64,000 bases of DNA from Acanthaster planci. Lineage: Eukaryota > Echinodermata > Asteroidea > Valvatida > Acanthasteridae. The stretch is taken from positions 563,768-627,767 of the forward strand of contig NW_019091420.1 in the NCBI RefSeq assembly GCF_001949145.1, written 5' to 3'. The notes below the pieces were generated by a model that did no database searches, had not been told where the DNA came from, and saw nothing but the letters and a program-made list of their open reading frames with translations. Made by a program: the position numbers and the translations under genes. Each line of letters starts with the position of its first letter. Position 1 is the stretch's first letter. Of this stretch, positions 58,101 to 64,000 are shown one piece after another.

Positions 58101-61100
58101 ACCCGCAGTGACGCTAATACAGAGGGTTACAAAGTAGAGGCACAACTTGAACACCAGGCGATGACTTTGGTGAGAGAAGTCATCTCAAGTGCCGTGGGTA
58201 CAGTCCGGGAAAGGAATGAGCAAGATATCCCTGAGAAGGCTACAGCAAGCTGTGATGGGGAAAACAGCAAAGAAGAATCACTGAGGGCCTCAGGTGATGC
58301 TGTTGATGGCGCTACCTCGAGTGATGTCAGAATGAGTGGTAGCACCCTGGCTGTCATGGCCCCTCCGCTGAAGCAAAACGAGTCCCAGGCTGGGCTGGAG
58401 TTCCACAGCGGCGAGTCCCGGAGTAGCAAGGGCTCCCTGGCCGACTACAGCATCATCTCCTCGGCCTCCGGCCAGTCCTCGGAAGGCTTCGTCAAGCTAA
58501 ACGGGGATGCCGATCTGGCGTATCGACAACGGCACCCTAATCAGGCTTTCTCAGCCGAGGTCTTGGCTGCTGACATCATGCAGGACGCACTGGCAACGCT
58601 GCACAAGCACTTCAATATACGCTCAGGTATCCCCACGACCATCTCCAGTGACTCTCTGAACCTGAGCGAAAGCCACTCGGAGATGTCTGCGGCGAGAGAT
58701 CGCTCGGGCTCTTTCGACATGCTCACAAGTGGCGATATCAGCAGCAGCCCGTCATTGTCTGAATATGTCCGGGTCAACCCTTTCAGCCTTGATGGATTGG
58801 CGGAGGACATCATGTCTTCTGCATTTCAGCAGCTGCAACAAATCCTTGAAGAGAAGGCAAGCAGGGATATGAATGGCAATCAGAAGAACAACAAAATGGT
58901 TATCCTGTCGGATACGGACGAAAGTCTGAGAAATTCTCTGAATAATAATGCGCCAAGCGACTATGAGGCCCTTGCCCAGGAAGACATCAGGAATGGAAAC
59001 ACGCTTCGAAGCAGCACTCAGGATAGTATCAGCCGAGAGGAGAATCGGAGAACCGGTGCAGCTGATAGCTTTGCCGAGAGATTGGTCGGGCATGTCTTCA
59101 ACGACTCTCTGCTCGACTTGCAGAATCAGAGTCTCCTGAGCAATAACAGGGTGCGGCATCATGAGGAGCCCGACACGCCTCCGCCATCCCCGACAGACCC
59201 GGCCGAGATGGAAGCCAGCCTGCAAGCCTCCCAGTCCTTCGACAAGAGTCTGGTGACCATCTCCGAGCAGCCGGCCATCGAGGAGCCCCAGCCCCTCTAC
59301 CTGGGTGATAAGCGGCTGTCAGCTGACTCATCAGGCACGGAGAGCAGCCAGTCCCGGGAGGCGCGCATCCGGGAGTGCGCCGAGCAGCTGGTGGCCCGGA
59401 CGCTGCCGGAGTCCATGAGGCTCCTTGGTGGGAGCGCCCAGACTACCAGCAGCTCCAGCTCCCGCCGGACCTCCAGCCCCAGGAGCTCCATCCCGGACAG
59501 CTCTAACCGGTCCAGCCTGGACTGCTTCACTGAGGACCTGCTGCGCATCGGCAACATCAATCCTACCGGGAAGCGGCCCAGCCGCACCGAGGAGAGCCTG
59601 GCCTTCTTCGCCCAGGAGATCAAGCGGATGGCAGAAGCCGAGGAAAAGTCATCCAAGAAGCAGAAGGAGGACTTTGCTGACTTTGCCATAGAGCTGCAGC
59701 GGGGTAGCACCCGAGCCCAGCCTGATGAGAGCCCTGCGATGCATAGTCAATCCCTGGAGGTCCTAGCCGACCGTTACTCAGTCCAGGTCATATCTGATGT
59801 ATTCGTCCAACTTTATGGGGAGCCGTGGTCAGAGGCCGAACACTCTGATCCAGAAGAGGAAAATGAGATGCAGTCCACCAGTGAGTGCGTTCTATCTGTC
59901 ACAGAGCACCCTCAACGCCGTCCTTCGGAGCAGGACCTAATGAGCCTGGCGTCCAACCTGGCCAACTCCATCCTCGAGGCTGCGCTCAGAGTGTACCGAG
60001 AGGAGCACCTGCATCTGCCAGATGTGCACGTAAACCTGGATGCTGGGAGTTCCGACCTGGGCCACGACCAGTGCTCGCCTCCCGAAAAAGCCGATGGGGA
60101 TGCAACAAGTTTCAAGACTTGCACATTAGACGAGTTCGCTTCTGTGACTGTGGATGCAGCCACCGAGGAGGCTTTCACACACCTGACAAAGTTCCTGAAG
60201 GATGGAGGAAGATTGGTTCAGGAAGTAGATGAAGGTGACTTATTAAGAGAGTGTAAGCAACTCCAAAGCCTGCTTGTTAAAAGCCCCAAATACCGTACAT
60301 ACTGTAAATAGTTATCTTTTAAAATATGTGACCTAATGATATTTAGGTGGTCCCTGCATTAATTCAATTACAGGCCAACCATAAAATCAAAAAGGGGTAT
60401 TTTAGGTGTCATTATCTAGATTCTGATAAAGCACTGGCATTGTGCTCCCGAGATCAGAGGTTCAAATGCCACTGCAGTCAATTTCTTCATTCAATTTCAT
60501 GGTTACATTCCAAATTTGTCAGTATCTCAGAATTTTTTTCTCGCAACAAATCCTCCAGAATCTCTCAACAGATGTCGGGGGGTCCTGAAGGCTTCTGATC
60601 CTAACATCTGCTTTATTTCTGTGTTTTTGCAGTAGGGCCAACGGGTCAGAGGCCGATTTCCACGGGTAATTGGGGCTGCGGGGCATTCGGCGGTGATCCG
60701 CAGCTGAAGTCACTGATCCAGTGGATGGTGGCATCGCAGGTGGGCTGCCCACGGATGATCTACTACAGCTTTGGGGACGAGCGAGTCAGCCGGGTGAGAG
60801 AGTCAAGTCTGTCCCAAGCCAACATGACTCCTCGAGCTTGTGTTTATCCCCATTTCCTCGGCATTAATACCACCGAGAATATTTCTAGTCAATCCGGAAG
60901 GGGTGGTGGTCCAGGCAGGTTACTCCCCCGGCTAATGTCAGAACCCGTTTATCCTCCTGGGTGGAGAGAGGAAAGAGGGGGTAAAGTGCCTTGCCCAAGG
61001 ACACAACATGAGGCCAGCAGCCAGATTGGAACCCCTCACCCTCTGATCATGACCAAACACTTTTTAAGCTTGATGCAAAAATTGCTTTGTCAATGTTCGT

Positions 61101-61495
61101 TGACGTTGTGCAAACGAAGTCTTCAAAACAAGAAGGCTCAACAGAAGATTGACAAGTTGCTAAGAACAATTCCGTATTGTTCACAAGGGTCCGGTCAAGT
61201 AACCGCCGTGCACGGTCAAAGTTGTTAATTTCCACATTGAATGGGAATGAAACATGCGTACCCTCAGGTGTTAAAGAAACAACGTCCCGACACAGCAGTA
61301 TTACTACCTCACAATTGAACGGCTGTTTCTCAATTATTTTTTCCCCCACAGCTGCAGCGAGTGGTCACCGAGATTACCTCCCGACAGTGGACGGTGGGGG
61401 ACCTCCTGGGGGCAGTGCTTGACCACAGCTGGTTGACCCTCAATGTGGACGCCGAGCCGCTCAACCTGTTTGACCGCATCATCAACAGCGGATAA
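41602..61495 (+). CDS. PARG: Poly(ADP-ribose) glycohydrolase-like protein with large intradomain insert
   Basis: Joined plus-strand exons: 41602-41977, 49037-49169, 51331-51448, 53331-53450, 54744-54968, 56858-57131, 57799-60234, 60633-60793, 61352-61495. Total is 3,987 nt, 1,328 residues, GT-AG introns, frame unbroken. Residues 1-125 match the helical accessory region, ~126-367 the first half of the macrodomain, ~1237-1328 the second half. The signature [13 protein letters not shown] (258-270) keeps the family spacing, with E269/E270 as the catalytic pair; SEYTGY and [12 protein letters not shown] follow. PARG hydrolyses ribose-ribose bonds in poly(ADP-ribose), so this should be an active exo/endo-glycohydrolase. 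It lacks the long vertebrate N-terminal regulatory region. About 870 residues are inserted at 368-1236, a position where human PARG has only a short loop. The ATG at 41602 has A at -3 and G at +4; a 5' UTR exon probably lies upstream. PARG identity is very sure; the donor at 60234 is less so. Confidence 0.93.
42577..42847. mobile_element. GGGCCAATTTCATAGAG-type inverted-repeat element, copy 2
   Basis: Left end CGGGCCAATTTCATAGAGCT. Internal blocks (CTTACTTGATAAATCAGGTA, ACCAGCCAAAACTCCA, GACAATCAGATAGAGG) match 25155-25411. The right end GCGCCGTGAAAGCGGGCCC is more degraded. Confidence 0.75.
45413..45827. mobile_element. TTAA-flanked piggyBac-like miniature element, copy 1 (415 bp)
   Basis: Starts TTAACCCTAACCCTCC and ends GGGGGTTAGGGTTAA. 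Inside it repeats short GGAGGATT(TT) words. TTAA target plus CCCTA termini fit the piggyBac superfamily. It is about 75% similar over its full length to 23773-24191. No transposase frame. Confidence 0.8.
46127..46189 (+). repeat. (CAAT)n microsatellite, ~16 units
   Basis: Uninterrupted CAAT/AATC tetranucleotide array in the first large intron of the PARG-like gene. Confidence 0.97.
49037..49169 (+). CDS. PARG: PARG-like exon 2, residues 126-169
   Basis: Acceptor gccaatgacag, donor GTGGGT, phase 1 in and 2 out. It encodes [18 protein letters not shown] and then INFDEFF, the PARG-family motif IASLLANAFFCTFPR...INF. The preceding intron is about 7 kb. Confidence 0.93.
49170..51330. other. PARG-like intron 2, no feature seen
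   Basis: AT-rich intron DNA without recognisable repeats or exons; the neighbouring exons join as a split Cys codon. Confidence 0.55.
51331..51448 (+). CDS. PARG: PARG-like exon 3, residues 170-209
   Basis: Acceptor gaactgcag, donor GTGAGG. It encodes [15 protein letters not shown] and ISYIRQ, matching PARG EKLKTLFCYFRRV...VTFTRQ. It ends in phase 0. Confidence 0.92.
51518..52218. mobile_element. Mariner-like miniature element (TA target) carrying a nested hAT-type element
   Basis: Outer inverted repeats CACTACTCAAAAA / TTTTTTGAGTAGTG are flanked by TA at 51516-51517 and 52219-52220. Both ends continue inward as (A)GTTAAGGACCACTTTTT. Without the nested insertion the element is about 213 bp. 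TA duplication and ~35-bp terminal repeats fit a non-autonomous Tc1/mariner element. It lies in the PARG-like intron 3. Confidence 0.85.
51531..52010. mobile_element. Nested hAT-type miniature element, 480 bp
   Basis: Termini TAGGGCTGAGTC... and ...GGCACAGCCCTA are imperfect inverted repeats extending into AT-rich CGAATAATTC. They are flanked by an exact 8-bp duplication CTCAAAAA (51523-51530 and 52011-52018), which is inside the terminal repeat of the outer element. TAGGGCTGTGCCGAAT termini and 8-bp duplications are typical of hAT transposons. No transposase frame remains. Confidence 0.88.
53046..53225 (+). repeat. ~30-bp tandem repeat, about six units
   Basis: Unit AACACCTGTTCTGTATTTCT followed by GCTATTGA, progressively diverged (TGTTTTGTATTTCTGTTATT and so on), in intron 3 of the PARG-like gene about 100 bp before the exon 4 acceptor. 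The units supply repeated pyrimidine-rich CTGTTCTGT words. Confidence 0.88.
53331..53450 (+). CDS. PARG: PARG-like exon 4, residues 210-249
   Basis: A 120-nt phase 0-0 exon, acceptor cttgtccacag and donor GTATGG. It encodes [19 protein letters not shown] and [11 protein letters not shown], corresponding to the PARG segment WERCEKPLTRLHV...IEENGQGMLQ that leads directly into the catalytic VDFANR. Confidence 0.92.
53455..54090 (+). repeat. 12-bp minisatellite (AGACCAGACACA-like), ~50 units
   Basis: Irregular tandem array of AGACCAGACACA / AGACTAGACACA / AGACCAAACATA units, punctuated by longer AGACCTGACACCTAGATC segments that themselves recur at about 110-120 bp, so it has a higher-order structure. 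It starts 5 nt after the donor of PARG-like exon 4. Confidence 0.92.
54744..54968 (+). CDS. PARG: PARG-like exon 5, residues 250-324: catalytic signature
   Basis: A 225-nt phase 0-0 exon with acceptor ccctgacag and donor GTGAGG. It encodes [11 protein letters not shown], then [13 protein letters not shown], which is the PARG signature GGG-x7-QEE with the catalytic glutamates intact. Next come [19 protein letters not shown] and a short SGDH turn. This exon alone identifies the family. Confidence 0.96.
54969..56857. other. PARG-like intron 5
   Basis: Holds the ~400-bp repeat at 55690 and otherwise unique AT-rich sequence. Confidence 0.55.
55690..56112 (-). repeat. Dispersed ~400-bp repeat, copy in PARG-like intron 5
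   Basis: Opposite orientation to 28490-28885, about 75% similar by eye. On the minus strand it starts GTATTTCAGCCAGGCCTGCC and ends with a partly duplicated GGTTTCGGGC/CCCGGC segment. The open frames through it are incidental. Confidence 0.7.
56858..57131 (+). CDS. PARG: PARG-like exon 6, residues 325-415: macrodomain and start of insert
   Basis: Acceptor ttacccttcag, donor GTAAGT, phase 0 in and 1 out. It encodes [19 protein letters not shown] and [12 protein letters not shown], the PARG helix and strand seen as IVAIDALHF...RRELNKAYCGF in human. After residue 367 it departs from the family into an acidic Ser-rich stretch ([19 protein letters not shown]), the first ~48 residues of the insert. 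Confidence 0.93.
57490..57565 (-). repeat. Inverted short array complementary to the 53455-54090 minisatellite
   Basis: ACTGGTCTTGTGTCTGTCTT, GTGTCTGGCCTTGTATCTGA and CCTTGTGTCTGGTCTTA are the reverse complement of the AGACCAGACACA units. It lies in intron 6, just upstream of the giant exon. Confidence 0.82.
57799..60234 (+). CDS. PARG: PARG-like exon 7: giant insert exon (residues 416-1227) with repeated amphipathic helices
   Basis: A 2,436-nt exon (812 x 3) entered in phase 1 after tggatttttcag and probably left in phase 1 at GAAG|GTGACT. The open frame continues to a TAG at 60309. The protein is mostly disordered, acidic and Ser-rich, with short alternating helices sharing the pattern A-x-x-(I/L)-(hydrophobic)-x-x-(A/V)-(F/L/I)-x-x-(L/A/S). 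Clear examples are at protein residues 536-547 ([12 protein letters not shown]), 672-683, 750-761, 841-852 ([12 protein letters not shown]), 1076-1087 ([12 protein letters not shown]) and 1133-1144 ([12 protein letters not shown]). This is the hydrophobic spacing of RII-binding helices in A-kinase anchoring proteins. I recognise no globular domain. Codon and GC use match the flanking PARG exons. Alternative phase-1 donors exist at 60254 (T|GTAAGC) and 60296 (C|GTACAT). Confidence 0.88.
60633..60793 (+). CDS. PARG: PARG-like exon 8, residues 1228-1281: diphosphate-binding loop
   Basis: Acceptor gtttttgcag with a tandem NAG (cag then tag, 3 nt apart), donor GTGAGA. It encodes [20 protein letters not shown], the PARG loop that embraces the ADP-ribose diphosphate (human [13 protein letters not shown]). 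[13 protein letters not shown] follows. It ends in phase 0. Confidence 0.95.
60955..61060. repeat. SINE-like fragment with AAGTGCCTTGCCCAAGG core
   Basis: TAAAGTGCCTTGCCCAAGGA followed by CACAACATGAGGCCAGC and GATTGGAACCCC. The same order, more diverged, is at 6195-6275 (TGACTTGCCAAAGGTCACAA then GGATTCGGACC). It lies in the last intron of the PARG-like gene. Confidence 0.5.
61352..61495 (+). CDS. PARG: PARG-like last coding exon, residues 1282-1328
   Basis: Acceptor ttcccccacag; the TAA stop is at 61493-61495. It encodes [20 protein letters not shown] and ends [11 protein letters not shown], matching PARG ...ERKLTVGDVYKLL near the C-terminus. It is shorter than vertebrate PARG by the final disordered tail. 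Confidence 0.93.
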   Translation: MQRVVTEITSRQWTVGDLLGAVLDHSWLTLNVDAEPLNLFDRIINSG

Positions 61496-64000
61496 TGCCC
61501 AGTCTTTCTAACCTAAGCATTCAGCCAGTCATCACTGGCCGCTGTACTTTAAATGAATCCAGAACTATATTTGCAAAAGAACATTTCCGAAGTCGCTGGA
61601 GTGGAGTCCATCACAAGTTCAGTTACAGGTCCTCTAATAGATTGTGAGGCCGTGTCCGAATCAAGCGGCTGCGGCTAAGGCTAACTCATGTCTGTAGGAA
61701 GTGGCTGCAGCTGCCAGCCATCGATTTCTATAGGTGCGTGTGTTACTTCAAGTTGCAGCCACAGTGTTTGGACACTTGCAGCTGAGTCTGCCTGTAATCC
61801 CAACAACTGATTAATTGTACAGTGACTACTGGTGTGTTGTGTTGGTGAATAAGCATTCAGCAACGCAGCAGACCATATAAACTTCTACACATCGGACAAG
61901 AGAAAATACACAGAAGATGGAATCTTTAGTAAACACAGATGGAAGTGTAATCATGTTTGAGTAACAAAACAAGCTCCTAATCGAATAACTATTCATCAAA
62001 AATGTCGCTATGATACGCATTAATTGGCCAGAACTGTGATTAGCAACCGTATGCTGGACAGTATACACTGTCGTATTTTTCATTAAGAGACAAATCTCAA
62101 ATCCCTTCCTACATTGAAATTGTCTCTGTGAAAACACTTAACTTGGTCAAATATAACTACGCCACTGAATTATACGTATTGTTATGTATGGTGCTATCAT
62201 TCATTTCCTTTAACCATCAAAGAGCCGGGGTATTTTTTACCATCGGGGGGTGGCAGATTCTGCTTCTTTTAAGAACTAGGCCGACCAGTGTCGAATTTTT
62301 AAAAAACTTGGCATGCATGTTAAAACACTCCTTATCAGTACAACTGTGGAGTTCAACTCAATCTGACATGTAGATCTGGGTTCACAGTCATTTGAAGGCC
62401 ACACGTCACGTGTGCCAGCCGGCGTACATTGAGCTCGATACAAGTATACATTTTCGGCCGATCTGTTTCGATAAAATTGGGAGCTTCACAAGAACAGTGT
62501 GTTTGATATTCACCAACCTGGTGCCAAATACTGCAGAGAGTTACTGAATACACTTGTAAAGGCTCGGCTCTTGAAAGAAAACGCACTGTAGTGATACCGG
62601 AAAAAAAGGTTGAGGGGATTCCCCCCCCCACGGCTCTTTGAAGGTTAATCGTTTTAGCTGCACTCTTCTTGGCTGAATACAGAGATACTTACATCGAACC
62701 AAAGACTGCCCTTACAAACTCCCAAGTAACCTTAAATCCAGACAGTCTGTAAGTCAGAAGCTGAAGAAAAGTTCACCTTAAAAAAGATTCCTCTTTTTCT
62801 GCAATGATTATAATGCAACCTATTTATTAAATCAGCGTTATCTGTTGAATCACGCGGTTTTAAAGGAATCAATGTTTAGATCCCTATCTTTGTAAAAAAA
62901 AAAGCATTTGAAATCATGTCAATCAGTGTGATGAAAATTGGATACCCCAACTGTGAGGGCATCATCGTGAAGACAAGCGATGTTTAACATTTATGCATTT
63001 AATAGAAATCTGTAATGCACAGTTTTATTAAGAGGCATTTACCGAGTCCACCAAGTATGCTGAAAGATTAAGTAACTGGACTAATTACTGTGGCTTAATT
63101 TTTTGTTTTTAAACCTGTTGATTGTGAACAGAAATCTGAGTGTTTGTGATGTGGGGGGTTTGATGAAAGTGGCCAGGTTTTGTGGCAAAAGGGCTTGCTG
63201 CCAAGTCCAAATCTTAAAGTCTGATAATATTCTGATGTCTAAATGCACAGGCATCCGTGTGAAGTTAAATGTGCAAACACACATATTCCAGTTCACCCAA
63301 ACCGCTTTATTGTCCATTCAAAAACTTTGTGTTTCAAAATGACACCATACCTTTGTGACAAAAAAGTCAGGCTCCAACCCATTGTAGAGTGTTCAGTAAG
63401 TAAAGTGGATCTGGGGATCATGATCTAAAATGGCTGCCTCATGTATAAATCCAATTCAGGGATTCTGGGGAAAAAAAAAGAATTTGACCTACCGTACCTC
63501 GTCATATTCTAGGGTAATTTTTTAGATTTGGGAAAACTACAAGACACCACTGCTGCGTACGCTTCCTTTACTGATTTTAAAAGCTTGGAATAGACAGCAG
63601 CCTAATGAGTCGCTACAGTGTTTAAAAAATCCAAGGTCTTTCGGGAGCAAAGCACGCGAGTGAGTCAGCGTATGGCTGCGTGGATAGGACAGACTGCCAT
63701 GTGCGCACGTAGCTCTTCCCAAACAGCCTCCATATCAAACTGGTTTATTACGGTTGACCTTGTCATGTAAACCCTTATGCAGAGTCGAGCAAAAGAAGAA
63801 AATTGAACCGACTGTGTTCAAGAGTTAATGTGCAAAACACGTTTACCTCTCTCACAGTGTCACCATGAATTTTTCTCTCACACTCAAAATAGTCCTGGTT
63901 ATCCCAATGTCTAATGGATGAACATTCTCCTTCCAGTTTTAAAGTCTGGTTATCATTTTCCAGATTTTGTTAGAACTTTGGTTTGCTGTGTTTCAGAAGT
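61496..64000. other. PARG-like 3' UTR and downstream DNA
   Basis: No canonical AATAAA found soon after the stop; an ATTAAA at 62826-62831 is the best poly(A) signal candidate that I saw, and it lies after the TTAA element at 62210-62648. No further gene is recognisable up to the window end. Confidence 0.45.
62210..62648. mobile_element. TTAA-flanked inverted-repeat element downstream of PARG-like gene (439 bp)
   Basis: TTAACCATCAAAGAGCCGGG at the left mirrors CCACGGCTCTTTGAAGGTTAA at the right, with TTAA at both outer ends. The ~18-bp inverted repeats and TTAA suggest a second piggyBac-like family. No coding capacity. Confidence 0.7.

Noticed and set aside
58752-59710. Minus-strand open frames (157 and 137 residues) opposite the giant exon
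   Set aside because: Antisense shadows of a long coding exon; no recognisable protein and no plausible splice partners.

Overview
This is a gene-rich piece of an animal nuclear genome with spliced genes, GT-AG introns, AT-rich non-coding DNA and many short transposon remnants. The dense ACATGTACATGT palindromes, the AGGCCT/TAGGCCTA words and the intron density suggest a marine invertebrate deuterostome. An echinoderm seems most likely, but amphioxus or a hemichordate cannot be excluded from the sequence alone. I see no autonomous transposon, no rRNA, no convincing tRNA gene and no CRISPR array.

Two protein-coding genes account for nearly all conserved sequence, and they lie head to head. On the minus strand, positions ~32,100 down to 1 carry the 5' half of TRIP12, a HECT-type E3 ubiquitin ligase. 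Sixteen coding exons (348-20881) join with consistent reading frames at every junction and encode 909 residues: a disordered Ser/Arg-rich N-terminus, the armadillo-like repeat region and most of the WWE domain. The rest of the gene, including the HECT domain, lies beyond position 1. A non-coding first exon and promoter are tentatively placed at 31951-32150.

On the plus strand, 41601-61495 carries a complete poly(ADP-ribose) glycohydrolase (PARG-like) gene of nine coding exons, predicted at 1,328 residues. The catalytic macrodomain is recognisable from end to end, with GGG-x7-QEE intact. It is interrupted by about 870 extra residues placed just before the [12 protein letters not shown] loop. 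Most of the insert is one 2,436-bp exon that is a multiple of three and phase-symmetric (1-1), so skipping it would give a compact PARG. The insert is acidic, Ser-rich and carries a series of similar amphipathic helices. Several fit the hydrophobic spacing of protein kinase A RII-anchoring helices. I regard this insert as the main candidate for something undescribed.

TRIP12 WWE is known to bind poly(ADP-ribose) and TRIP12 controls PARP1 abundance, while PARG removes poly(ADP-ribose). The head-to-head pair therefore couples a PAR reader/ubiquitin ligase to a PAR eraser, possibly with shared regulation.

Introns and the intergenic gap hold many non-autonomous DNA transposons that can be delimited here: three hAT-type elements with perfect 8-bp target duplications (one nested inside a TA-duplicating mariner-like element), a set of TTAA-flanked piggyBac-like miniature elements, several other inverted-repeat families, tRNA-derived SINE fragments, and a 12-bp minisatellite whose complement recurs two exons downstream.
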